DNA from: Clusia tigrina
Taxonomy: Eukaryota; Arthropoda; Insecta; Diptera; Clusiidae
Length of the DNA: 64,000 bases
Direction of reading: 5' to 3'
NCBI GenBank assembly: GCA_920105625.2
Contig: OV050030.1
Coordinates: 190,955,887-191,019,886, forward strand
This document shows positions 29,900 through 41,507 of the stretch, piece by piece. Every line of letters starts with the position of its first letter. The stretch's first letter is position 1. Under the pieces are notes generated by a model, which made no database searches, had not been told where the DNA came from, and saw only the letters and a list, made by a program, of their open reading frames with translations. The position numbers and the translations under genes are program-made.

Positions 29900-32750
29900 T
29901 GTAGTACGTATGGAAAAAAGGAGTTAGGGCCACTGGAAGTTTTATCAGTGTTTCAATTTGGACTCAAGTGTAGCATGGCTATGACTGATAGCTTAGATTG
30001 ACAAGAGGCACTAGTACGTTATTGTCACAAAATTTTAAATCTTTATGACGCTCCAGTAAAAAGTTGAATGCATTTGAATGTTGCAAACTTTGATAGGTGT
30101 AGTACGCACTGCAAAAAGGAGTTAGAGCCATTGGAAGTTTTATCAGTGTTTCAATTTTGACTGAAGAGTAGCATAGCTATGACTTTGATAGGTGTAGGGC
30201 GCAACGTACAGAAATTAGGGCCATTGTAAGTTTTATCAGTGTTTCAATTTGGACTCATGGGTAGCATAGCTTAAATTGAGAAGAGGCACGGGCACTTTAT
30301 TGTCACAAAATTTCAAGGTTTTATGACGCCCCAGTAAAAAGTTACAAGCATATGAATGTTGCAAACTTTGATAGGTGTAGGGCGCAACGTACAGAAATTA
30401 GGGCCATTGTAAGTTTTATCAGTGTTTCAATTTGGACTCATGGGTAGCATAGCTTAAACTGACAAGAAGCACCAGTACTTCATTGTCACAAAATTCTAGG
30501 TTTTATGACGATCAAGTAAAAAGTTACAAGCATTTGAATGTTATAAATTTTGATAGGTGTAGTACGCACGGCAAAAAGGAGTTAGGGCCATTGGATGTTT
30601 AATCAGTGTTTCAATTTGACTCAAGGCTAGCATAGCTATGACCGATAGCTCAGATTGACAAGAGGCACGAGTACTTTAATGTCAAAAAATTTCAAGGTTT
30701 TGTGACGATCAAGTAAAAAGTTACAAGCATTTGAATGTTGCAAATATTGGTACGCACCGTATAGAAGTTGAGGGCCTTTGGAAGTTTTATCAGTGTTTCA
30801 ATTTGGACTCAACGGTAGCATAGCTATGACTGATATCTTAGATTGACAAGAGGCACGAGTACGTTATTGTCACAAAGTTTCAAGGCTTTATGACGCTTCA
30901 GTAAAAAGTTACAAGCATTTGAATGTTGCAAACTTTGATAGGTGTAGTACGCACGGAAAAAAGGAGTTAGGGCCATTAGAAGTTTTTATCAGTGTTTCAA
31001 TTCGGACTCAAGTGTAGCATGGCTATGACTGATAGCTTAGATTGACAAGAGGCACGAGTACGTTATTGTCATAAAATTTCAAAACTTTATGACGCTCCAG
31101 TAAAAACTTGAATACATTTGACACAAGCATTTGAATGTTGCAAACTTTGATAGGTGTAGTACGCACGGAAAAAAGGAGTTAGGTCCATTAGAAGTTTTTA
31201 ACAGTGTTTCAATTTGGACTCAAGTGTAGCATGGCTATGACTGATAGCTTAGATTGACAAGAGGCACGATTACATTATTGTCACAAAATTTCAAACTTTT
31301 TGACGCTCCAGTAAAAAGTTGAATGCATTTGAATGTTGCAAACTTTGATAGGTGTAGTACGCACTGCAAAAAGGAGTTAGAGCCATTGGAAGCTTTATCA
31401 GTGCTTCAATTTTGACTCAAGAATAGCATAGCTATGACCGATATCTTAAATTGACAAGGGGCACGAGTACTTTATTGTCACACAGGTCCATTTGAAGTTT
31501 TATTTTTGTTTCATATTGGACTCAAGGGACGCAATGCTATGACCGATAGCTTAGATTGACAAGAAGCACGAGTACTTCATTTTCACAAAATTTCAAGGTT
31601 TTATGACGCTCCAGTAAAAAGTAACAAGCATTTGAATATTGCAAACTTTGGTAGGTGTAGTACGCACGGCAAAAAGTGTTAGGGCCATTGGAAATTTTAT
31701 CAGTGTTTCAATTTTGATTCAAGGGTAGCATAGCTATGACCGATAGCTTAAATTGACAAGGGGCACGAGTAATTGATTTTCACAAAATTTCAAGGTTTTA
31801 TGATGCTCCAGTAAAACCTTACAAGCATTTGAATGTTGCAAACTTTGATACGCATCGTATAGAAGTTAGGGCCACTGGAAGTTTTATCAGTGTTTCAATT
31901 TGGACTCAAGTGTAGCATGGCTATGACTGATAGCTTAGATTGACAAGAGGCACTAGTACGTTATTGTCACAAAATTTTAAATCTTTATGACGCTCCAGTA
32001 AAAAGTTGAATGCATTTGAATGTTGCACACTTTGATAGGTGTAGTACGCACTGCAAAAAGGAGTTAGAGCCATTGGAAGTTTTATCAGTGTTTCAATTTT
32101 GACTGAAGCGTAGCATAGCTATGACTTTGATAGGTGTAGGGCGCAACGTACAGAAATTAGGGCCATTGTAAGTTTTATCAGTGTTTCAATTTGGACTCAT
32201 GGGTATACCTTAAATTGAGAAGAGGCACGGGCACTTTATTGTCACAAAATTTCAAGGTTTTATGACGCCCCAGTAAAAAGTTACAAGCATATGAATATTG
32301 CAAACTTTGATAGGTGTAGGGCGCAACGTACAGAAATTAGGGCCATTGTAAGTTTTATCAGTGTTTCAATTTGGACTCATGGGTAGCATAGCTTAAATTG
32401 ACAAGAAGCACGAGTACTTCATTGTCACAAAATTCTAGGTTTTATGACGATCAAGTAAAAAGTTACAAGCATTTGAATGTTGTAAATTTTGATAGGTGTA
32501 GTACGCACGGCAAAAAGGAGTTAGGGCCATTGGATGTTCAATCAGTGTTTCAATTTGACTCAAGGCTAGCATAGCTATGACCGATAGCTCAGATTGACAA
32601 GAGGCACGAGTACTTTAATGTCAAAAAATTTCAAGGTTTTGTGACGATCAAGTAAAAAGTTATAAGCATTTGAATGTTGCAAATATTGGTACGCACCGTA
32701 TAGAAGTTGAGGGCATTTGGAAGTTTTATCAGTGTTTCAATTTGGACTCA
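29900..32750 (+). repeat. Satellite duplication, offset about 1.94 kb
   Basis: The block from about 29900 to 30810 recurs at about 31870 to 32750. The most diagnostic feature is a monomer truncated so that TAGCATAGCTATGAC runs straight into TTTGATAGGTGTAGGG (30171 and 32113, offset 1942). It is followed in both copies by another monomer with AGCATAGCTTAAA or a derivative, and the CAATTTGACTCAAGGCTAGC junction. The second copy carries a 3-bp deletion that changes the offset to 1939. Confidence 0.75.
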
Positions 32751-33813
32751 AGTGTAGCATGGCTATGACTGATAGCTTAGATTGACAAGAGGCACGAGTA
32801 CGTTATTGTCACAAAATTTCAAATCTTTATGACGCTCCAGTAAAAACTTGAATACATTTGACACAAGCATTTGAATGTTGCAAAGTTTGATAGGTGTAGT
32901 ACGCACGGAAAAAGGAGTTAGGTCCATTAGAAGTTTTTAACAGTGTTTCAATTTGGACTCAAGTGTAGCATGGCTATGACTGATAGCTTAGATTGACAAG
33001 AGGCACGAGTACGTTATTGTCACAAAATTTCAAGGCTTTATGACGCTTCAGGAAAAAGTTACAAGCATTTGAATGTTGCAAACATGGATAGGTGTAGTAC
33101 GCACGAAAAAAAGGAGTTAGGGCCATTAGAAGTTTTTATCAGTGTTTAAACTTTGACTCAAGTGCAGCATGGCTATGACTGATAGCTTAGATTGACAAGA
33201 GGCACGAGTACGTTATTGGCAAAAAATTTCAAATCTTTATGACGCTCCAGTAAAAAGTTGAATGCATTCGAACGTTGCAAACTTTGATAGGTGTAGTACG
33301 CACTGCAAAAAGGAGTTAGAGCCATTGGAAGTTTTATCAGTGTTTCAATTTGGACTTAAGTGTAGCATGGCTATATCTGATAGCTTAGATTGACAAGAGG
33401 CACGAGTGCGTTATTGTCACAAAATTTCAAATCTTTATGACGCTCCAGTAAAAAGTTGAATGCATTTGAATGTTGCAAACTTTGATAGGTGTAGTACGCA
33501 CGGAAAAAAGGACTTAGGGCCTTTAGAACTTTTTTGTCAATGTTTACATTTGGACTCAAGTGTGGCATGGCTATGACCGACAGCTTAAGTTGACAAGAAG
33601 CACGAGTTCTTCATTCTCTCAAATTGGAAGTTTTATCAGTGTTTCAATTTTGACTCAAGAGTAGCATAGCTATGACCGATAGCTTAAATTGACAAGGGGC
33701 ACGAGTACTTTATTGTCACAAAATTTCAAGGTTTTATGACGATCAAGTAAAAAGTTACAAGCATTTGAATGTTGCAAACTTTGATAGGTATAGTACGCAC
33801 GGAAAAAAGGAGC

Positions 33814-36800
33814 GAGGGCCTTTGGAAGTTTTATCAGTGTATCAATTTCGGCTCAAGGGTAGCATAGCTATGACTGATATCTTAGATTGACAAGAGGCAC
33901 GAGCACGTTATTGTCACAAAATTTCAAGGCTTTATGACGCTTCAGTAAAAAGTTGAATGCATTTGAATGTTGTAAACTTTGATAGGTGTAGTCCGCACTG
34001 CAAAAAGGAGTTAGAGCCATTGGAAATTTTATCAGTGTTTCAATTTTGACTCAAGAGTAGCATAGCTATGACCGATAGCTTAAATTGACAAGGGACACGA
34101 GTACTTTATTGTCACAAAATTTCAAGGTTTTATAAAGCTCCAGTAAAAAGTTGAATGCATTTGAATGTTGCATACTTTGATAGGTGTAGTACGCACGGCA
34201 AAAAAGAGTTAGGGCCATTAGAAAGTTTATCAGTGTTTCAATTTTGACTCAAGGGCAGCATAGCTATGACCGATAGCTTAAATTGACAAGGGGCACGAGT
34301 ACTTGATTTTCACAAAATTTCAAGGTTTTTTGACGCTCCAGTAAAAACTTACAAGCATTTGAATGTTGCAAATATTGGTACGCATCGTATAGAAGTTAGG
34401 GCCTTTGGAAGTTTTATCAGTGTTTGCATTTGGACTCAAGGGTAGCTTTGCTATGACTGATAGCTTAGATTGACAAGAGGCACGAGTACATTATTGTCAC
34501 AAAATTTCAAATCTTTATGACGCTCCAGTAAAAAGCTGAATGCATTTGAATGTTGCAAACTTTAATAGGTGTAGTACGCACCGAAAAAAGGACTTAGGGC
34601 CATTGGAACTTTTTTGTCAGTGTTTCAATTTGGACTCAAGGGTAGCATAGCTATGACGGATAGCTTATATTGAGAAGAGGCACGAGTACATTATTGTCAC
34701 AAAATGCCAAGGCTTTATGACGCTTCAGTAAAAAGTTGAATGCATTTTATTGTTGCAAACTTTAATAGGTGTAGTGCGCATGGAAAAAAGGAGTTAGGGC
34801 CACTGGAAGTTTTATCAGTGTTTCAATTTGGACTCAAGTGTAGCATGGCTATGACCGACAGCTTAAATTGACAAGAAGCACGAGTTCTTCATTCTCTCAA
34901 ATTAGAAGTTTTATCAGTGTTTCAATTTTGACTCAAGAGTAGCATAGCTATGACCGATAGCTTACATTGACAAGGGGCACGAGTACTTTATTGTCACAAA
35001 ATTTCAAGGTTTTATGACGATAAAGAAAAAGTTACAAGCATTTGAATGTTGCAAACTTTGATAGGTGTAGTACGCACGGCAAAAAGGAGTTAGGGCCATT
35101 GGAGGTTTAATCAGTGTTTCAATTTTGACTCAAGGCTAGCATAGCTATGACCGATAGCTCAGATTGACAAGAGGCACGAGTACTTCATTGTCACAAAGTC
35201 CCATTTGAAGTTTTATCAGCGTTTCAATTTGGACTCAAGGGACGCATGACTATTTCCGATAGCTTAGACTGACAAGAGGCACGAGTACATTATTGTCACA
35301 TAATTTCAAGGCTTTATGACGCTTCAGTAAACAGTTACAAGCATTTGAATATTGCAAACTTTGATAGGTATAGTACGCACTGAAAAAAGGACTTAGGGCC
35401 ATTGGAACTTTTTTGTCAGTGTTTCAATTTGGACTCAAGTGTAGCATGGATATGACCGATAGCTTAAATTCACAAGGGGCACGAGTAGCTTATTGTCACA
35501 AAATTTCAAAGTTTTATGACGCTCCAGTAAAAAGTTACAAGCATTTGAATGTTGCAAATATTGGTACGCACCGTATAGAAGTTAGGGCCTTTGGAAGTTT
35601 TATCAGTGTTTCCATTTGGACTCAAGGGTAGCATTGCTATGACTGATGTCTTAGATTGACCAGAGGGACGAGTACGTTATTGTCACAAAATTTCAAGGTT
35701 TTATGACGCTCCAGTAAAAAGTTGAATGCATTTGAATGTTGCAAACTTTGATAGGTGTAGTACGCACGGCAAAAAAGAGTTAGGGCCATTGGAAATTTTA
35801 TCAGTGTTTCAATTTTGACTCAAGGGCAGCATAGCTATGACCGATAGCTTAAATTGACAAGGGGCACGAGTACTTGATTTTCACCAAATTTCAAGGTTTT
35901 TTGATGCTCCAGTAAAAAGTTGAATGCATTTTAATGTTGCAAACTTTGATAAGTGTAGTACGTATGGAAAAAAGGAGTTAGGGCCACTGGAAGTTTTATC
36001 AGTGTTTCAATTTGGACTCAAGTGTAGCATGGCTACGACCGATAGCTTAAATTGAGAAGAGGCACGAGCACTTTATTGTCACAAAATTTCAAGGTTTTAT
36101 GACTTCCCAGTAAAAAGTAACAAGCCTTTGAATTTTGCAAACTTTGATAGGTGTAGGGCGCAACGTACAGAAACTAGGGCTATTGTAAGTTTTATCAGTC
36201 TTTCAATTTGGACTCATGGGTAGCATAGCTATGACCGATGGCTTAAATTGACAAGTGGCACGAGTACTTCATTGTCACAAAGGTCCATTTGAAGTTTTAT
36301 CAGTATTTCATTTTGGACGCAAGGGACGCATGGATATGACCTATAGCTTAGATTGACAAGACGCACGAGTACAAGGCTAGCATAGCTATGACCGATAGCT
36401 CATATTGACAAGAGGCACGAGTACTTTAATGTCACAAAATTTCAGGGTTTTATGACGATCAAGTAAAAAGTTACAAGCATTTGAATGTTGCAAATATTGA
36501 TACGCACCGTATAGAAGTTGAGGGCCTTTGGAAGTTTTATCAGTGTATCAATTTCGGCTCAAGGGTAGCATAGCTATGACTGATATCTTAGATTGACAAG
36601 AGGCACGAGCACGTTATTGTCACAAAATTTCAAGGCTTTATGATGCTTCAGTAAAAAGTTGAATGCATTTGAATGTTGTAAACTTTGATAGGTGTAGTCC
36701 GCACTGCAAAAAGGAGTTAGAGCCATTGGAAATTTTATCAGTGTTTCAATTTTGACTCAAGAGTAGCATAGCTATGACCGATAGCTTAAATTGACAAGGG

Positions 36801-39080
36801 ACACGAGTACTTTATTGTCACAAAATTTCAAGGTTTTATGAAGCTCCAGTAAAAAGTTGAATGCATTTGAATGTTGCATACTTTGATAGGTGTAGTACGC
36901 ACGGCAAAAAAGAGTTAGGGCCATTAGAAAGTTTATCAGTGTTTCAATTTTGACTCAAGGGCAGCATAGCTATGACCGATAGCTTAAATTGACAAGGGGC
37001 ACGAGTACTTGATTTTCACAAAATTTCAAGGTTTTTTGACGCTCCAGTAAAAACTTACAAGCATTTGAATGTTGCAAATATTGGTACGCATCGTATAGAA
37101 GTTAGGGCCTTTGGAAGTTTTATCAGTGTTTGCATTTGGACTCAAGGGTAGCTTTGCTATGACTGATAGCTTAGATTGACAAGAGGCACGAGTACATTAT
37201 TGTCACAAAATTTCAAATCTTTATGACGCTCCAGTAAAAAGCTGAATGCATTTGAATGTTGCAAACTTTAATAGGTGTAGTACGCACCGAAAAAAGGACT
37301 TAGGGCCATTGGAACTTTTTTGTCAGTGTTTCAATTTGGACTCAAGGGTAGCATAGCTATGACGGATAGCTTATATTGAGAAGAGGCACGAGTACATTAT
37401 TGTCACAAAATGCCAAGGCTTTATGACGCTTCAGTAAAAAGTTGAATGCATTTTATTGTTGCAAACTTTAATAGGTGTAGTGCGCATGGAAAAAAGGAGT
37501 TAGGGCCACTGGAAGTTTTATCAGTGTTTCAATTTGGACTCAAGTGTAGCATGGCTATGACCGACAGCTTAAATTGACAAGAAGCACGAGTTCTTCATTC
37601 TCTCAAATTAGAAGTTTTATCAGTGTTTCAATTTTGACTCAAGAGTAGCATAGCTATGACCGATAGCTTACATTGACAAGGGGCACGAGTACTTTATTGT
37701 CACAAAATTTCAAGGTTTTATGACGATAAAGAAAAAGTTACAAGCATTTGAATGTTGCAAACTTTGATAGGTGTAGTACGCACGGCAAAAAGGAGTTAGG
37801 GCCATTGGAGGTTTAATCAGTGTTTCAATTTTGACTCAAGGCTAGCATAGCTATGACCGATAGCTCAGATTGACAAGAGGCACGAGTACTTCATTGTCAC
37901 AAAGTCCCATTTGAAGTTTTATCAGCGTTTCAATTTGGACTCAAGGGACGCATGACTATTTCCGATAGCTTAGACTGACAAGAGGCACGAGTACATTATT
38001 GTCACATAATTTCAAGGCTTTATGACGCTTCAGTAAACAGTTACAAGCATTTGAATATTGCAAACTTTGATAGGTATAGTACGCACTGAAAAAAGGACTT
38101 AGGGCCATTGGAACTTTTTTGTCAGTGTTTCAATTTGGACTCAAGTGTAGCATGGATATGACCGATAGCTTAAATTCACAAGGGGCACGAGTAGCTTATT
38201 GTCACAAAATTTCAAAGTTTTATGACGCTCCAGTAAAAAGTTACAAGCATTTGAATGTTGCAAATATTGGTACGCACCGTATAGAAGTTGAGGGCCTTTG
38301 GAAGTTTTATCAGTGTATCAATTTGGACTCAAGGGTAGCATAGCTATGACTGATATCTTAGATTTACAAGAGGCACGAGTACGTTATTGTCACAAAATTT
38401 CAAGGTTTTATGACGCTCCAGTAAAAAGTTGAATGCATTTGAATGTTGCAAACTTTGATAGGTGTAGTACGCACGGCAAAAAAGAGTTAGGGCTATTGGA
38501 AATTTTATCAGTGTTTCAATTTTGACTCAAGGGCAGCATAGCTATGACCGATAGCTTAAATTGACAAGGGGCACGAGTACTTGATTTTCACAAAATTTCA
38601 AGGTTTTTTGACGCTCCAGTAAAAAGTTGAATGCATTTTAATGTTGCAAACTTTGATAAGTGTAGTACGCATGGAAAAAAGGAGTTAGGGCCACTGGAAG
38701 TTTTACCAGTGTTTCAATTTGGACTCAAGTGTAGCATGGCTACGACCAATAGCTTAAATTGAGAAGAGGCACGAGCACTTTATTGTCACAAAATTTCAAG
38801 GTTTTTATGACGGCCCAGTAAAAAGTAACAAGCCATTGAATTTTGCAACCTTTGATAGGTGTAGGGCGCAACGTACAGAAATTAGGGCCATTGTAAGTTT
38901 TATCAGTTTTTAAATTTGGACTCATGGGTAGCATAGCTATGACCGATGGCTTAAATTGACAAGTGGCACGAGTACTTCATTGTCACAAAGGTCCATTTGA
39001 AGTTTTATCAGTGTTTCATTTTGGACGCAAGGGACGCATGGATATGACCTATAGCTTAGATTGACAAGAGGCACGAGTAC
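33814..39080 (+). repeat. Tandem satellite duplication, offset 2706 bp
   Basis: The block 33814-36372 is repeated at 36520-39080 with an offset of 2706 bp (2707-2708 after single-base insertions). Shared rare variants include ATCAATTTCGGCTCAAGG (33841 and 36547), GGTAGCTTTGCTATGACTG (34440 and 37146), a truncated monomer with TTCTTCATTCTCTCAAATTA, and GCATGACTATTTCCGATAGC. The first copy ends in a deletion that joins GCACGAGTAC to AAGGCTAGC at 36372. The second copy keeps the full monomer and runs almost up to the retrotransposon insertion. Confidence 0.87.
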
Positions 39081-39880
39081 TTCATTGTCACAAAATTTCA
39101 AGGTTTTATGACACTCCAGTAAAAAGTAACAAGCATTTGAATGTTGCAAACTTTGATAGGTGTAGTACGCACGGCAAAAAAAAGTTAGAGCCATTGGAAG
39201 TTTAATCCGTGTTTCAATTTTGACTCAGGGCTAGCATAGCTATGACCGATAGCTCAGATTGACAAGAGGCACGAGTACTTTAATGTCACAAAATTTCAGG
39301 GTTTTATGACGATCAAGTAAAAAGTTACAAGCATTTGAATGGTGCAAATATTGGTACGCACCGTATAGAAGTTGAGGGCCTTTGGAAGTTTTATCAGTGT
39401 ATCAATTTGGACTCAAGGGTAGCATAGCTATTACCGATAGCTTAAATTGACAAGGGGCACGAGTACTTTATTGTCACAAAATTTCAAGGTTTGATGACGC
39501 TCCAGTAAAAAGTTACAAGCATTTGAATGTTGCAAATATTGGTACGCACCGTATAGAAGTTAGGGCCTTTGGAAGTTTTATCAGTGTTTCAATTTGGACT
39601 CAAGTGTAGCATGGCTATGACTGATAGCTTAGATTGAGAAGAGGCACGAGTACGTTATTGTCACAAAATTTCAAAGCTTTATGACGCTTCAGTAAAAAGT
39701 TACAAGCATTTGAATGTTGCAAACTTTGATAGGTGTAGTACGCACGGAAAAAAGGAGTTAGGGCCGTTAGAAGTTTTTATCAGTGTTTCAATTTGGACTC
39801 AAGTGTAGCATGGCTATGACTGATAGCTTAGATTAACAAGAGGCACGAGTACGTTATTGTCACAAAATTTCAAATCTTTA

Positions 39881-39884
39881 TGAC
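39881..39884 (+). repeat. Target-site duplication TGAC, left copy
   Basis: TGAC directly precedes the 5' LTR and is repeated immediately after the 3' LTR at 50640-50643. The uninterrupted monomer word is TTTATGACGCTCC, so the element landed in the TGAC of a satellite monomer. A 4-bp duplication is usual for several Ty3/gypsy lineages. Confidence 0.95.
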
Positions 39885-40386
39885 TGTTGTGAGTTAGAAC
39901 CATACTACCTACGTGTAGTTTACTCACAGCACCGACTCCTAATAGATGCCACACTATGTTAAATTAGCATGTGCTAAAACGGTGCTATAGTAAGGCATAC
40001 TTCTAGGGTTTAAGCATTTCAAGTTAATGTGATCTGTGCAACGTTATTATGTAAGCTTTTAGGGTGTTACAGTTCCGCAGTCGAGTCGACGAGGGCAGCA
40101 TAGTGCACCGTCGCCACTTTTGAAGTGGGTCAGTTGGCTTGACCAACTGACACCAATTAACAGGTGCAGAACTGGAACACCAGAAAGGTCAGTTCACAGA
40201 CTGAGATAGGTTTTTAAAAATAGTATATAAGCATTAGGTTTCGTAAGAATAAAGCTCTTCTTGTGTTGTGAAACTGTAAAGTAATAAGTGTTTAACTTCA
40301 ACGTTAGGGCTCTTAAGTTTTCAGCACGCTCCCGAAGAACTGCGACAGGACGTCCCCAACCAGGCAAGGACACGAGATCCCCAACA
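39885..40386 (+). repeat. 5' LTR of element 1
   Basis: 502 bp, with short inverted ends TGTT...AACA. It differs from the 3' LTR at three positions, all transitions (39990 G/A, 40015 C/T, 40290 G/A; the second base is that of the 3' LTR). It contains a TATA-like TATATAA at 40224-40230 and a polyadenylation signal AATAAA at 40248-40253. A perfect 9-bp inverted repeat, GTCAGTTGG and CCAACTGAC, lies at 40129-40151 around a 5-base spacer. Confidence 0.96.
40224..40253 (+). promoter_or_regulatory. LTR core promoter and polyadenylation signals
   Basis: TATATAA (40224-40230) is followed 17 bases later by AATAAA (40248-40253). The same pair sits in the 3' LTR at 50477-50506. The TATA-like box would drive the genomic transcript from the 5' LTR, and the AATAAA would direct 3' processing in the 3' LTR. 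The transcription start is not determined. Confidence 0.55.
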
Positions 40387-40389
40387 TTT

Positions 40390-40407
40390 TGGCGCAGCCG
40401 GTAGGAT
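40390..40407 (+). other. Primer-binding site, tRNA-Ser type
   Basis: TGGCGCAGCCGGTAGGAT starts three bases after the 5' LTR. The leading TGG matches the complement of a tRNA 3' CCA end, and TGGCGCAGYCGG is the Ser-type primer site used by many Drosophila gypsy-group elements. It differs by one base in the first 12 from the site of element 2 (TGGCGCAGTCGG). The exact isoacceptor needs a match to host tRNAs. Confidence 0.75.
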
Positions 40408-41498
40408 CCAACGTCGAGTGCCAGGAAAAGAGCACTCCTACGCGGGAATCCACCAACAGGAAACCATCAGGAGTTCAATGGAGGGAACGAAAATGGTGAG
40501 TATGTCTATGGTAGGACATTCTAGTATCTAAGTGAATTTTGTCGACGATTCTTCGGTGGCCGTGTGGGCGCTTTTGCGCCGATCATGCAGAAGAAGCAGC
40601 ATTGGGGCTGATTAGCCGCTGCGGTTAGGTGACAATAGGTCGATCCAAAAGAAAAATTTTTACTTACGGTCAGGTTGTATAGGGTTGTTCCACTGAGATT
40701 AGGCTCATACTTTTTAATACATTTTGTTTCAGCATTCTCGGGGAATGTGGGACGTGTCTGTTTATTCACGGATTTTGCGTTATTGAATTGCGAACTTGTG
40801 TATACCGGTTGGTTTAGTTCGGAAAGAACGTGCCACGGTATAGGGTTCGTACGGTTATGATAGGGGATTTGTGTTTGTTTGTCGGTAGGGACATTTATAC
40901 GATTCAATTTATATTGTTTTGAAATCAAAATAAAGATTGATTTTAATATTGGGCATTTTGAGTTTAGGGTATTAGGTGAAGAGGTGCAGACAACACGTGT
41001 TGTTGCATCAAAGTTTTTGAAGTTCGGAAACTACGATTTGCGTAGCAATGTTGAAGAAAACATTTAAATGCTATTATTATGTGGCGCATACGTTACGGGT
41101 TTATTTTTAAATACGGATTCAAACTTCCGGGAATGAATCAAGACACTTTTGCCGGTAAATTAAATTTCGGTTTTCACAAACATATGGCCTTTTCTATAGA
41201 TTTTTGGGAGTTTTAAAGATGGTGAGTGGAAAACAAGGAGTATTTGTGAAGAAGTCAAGGACCAATTTGCTTTGATGGAAGGACTTAATGGACGCCGGTA
41301 GACAGCGGAACTTCATGATGGAAAACAAGTATAGCAGAATATGTGTATAAAGATAGAATTTACGGTGGAATGTTTTTTTTTTAAATAACTCTGTTTTGAA
41401 TCATTAAGTAAGATCGAATAAAATATTGTAACAAGTTTTAACAAATATTGGATTTTTATTTGTAATTGGGATACGACATCTGTTCTGGGATTTGGGAT
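40408..41498 (+). other. Long untranslated leader of element 1
   Basis: About 1.1 kb between primer site and gag holds no convincing gene. A good match to a 5' splice site, ATG|GTGAGT, occurs at 40493-40501 (cut after 40495), preceded by an in-frame ATG at 40478 that opens M-E-G-T-K-M. A second ATG|GTGAGT lies at 41219-41227. Gypsy-group elements make env mRNA by splicing from the leader, so these are candidate donors. A 135-codon open frame on the opposite strand (40521-40928) has no recognisable features and is taken as chance. Confidence 0.5.
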
Positions 41499-41507
41499 AT
41501 GACGTAG

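Larger units (their letters stand above)
1..39884 (+). repeat. Satellite DNA array, left block
   Basis: Tandem, head-to-tail, AT-rich monomers fill this block with no other sequence between them. Each unit carries, in order, the words GCATGGCTATGACCGATAGC, GGCACGAGTACTTTATTGTC, TTTATGACGCTCCAGTAAAA, CAAGCATTTGAATGTTGCAA, a variable segment, then TTTCAATTTGGACTCAAG. The variable segment defines classes: about 187 bp with GCACCGTATAGAAG, about 196 bp with GGGCGCAACGTACAGAAA, and about 198 bp with GTAGTACGCACGGAAAAAAG. A fourth, short form of about 105 bp lacks the centre, joining CACAAA directly to GGTCCATTTGAAG. Monomer starts at 189, 376, 563 and 750 show the exact 187-bp step. Neighbouring monomers often differ by several per cent to over 10 per cent, while distant ones can be nearly identical. 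I see no host gene in the block. I do not recognise the named satellite family; it does not look like the Drosophila 1.688 (359-bp) satellite. Confidence 0.93.

Noticed and set aside
1..39884. CRISPR array
   Set aside because: Repeats are about 190 bp, contiguous, diverged, and have no unique spacers; this is satellite DNA in a eukaryotic context.
40521..40928. 135-codon open frame on the minus strand of the element 1 leader
   Set aside because: No recognisable domain, lies inside a retroelement leader on the antisense strand, and has no supporting context.
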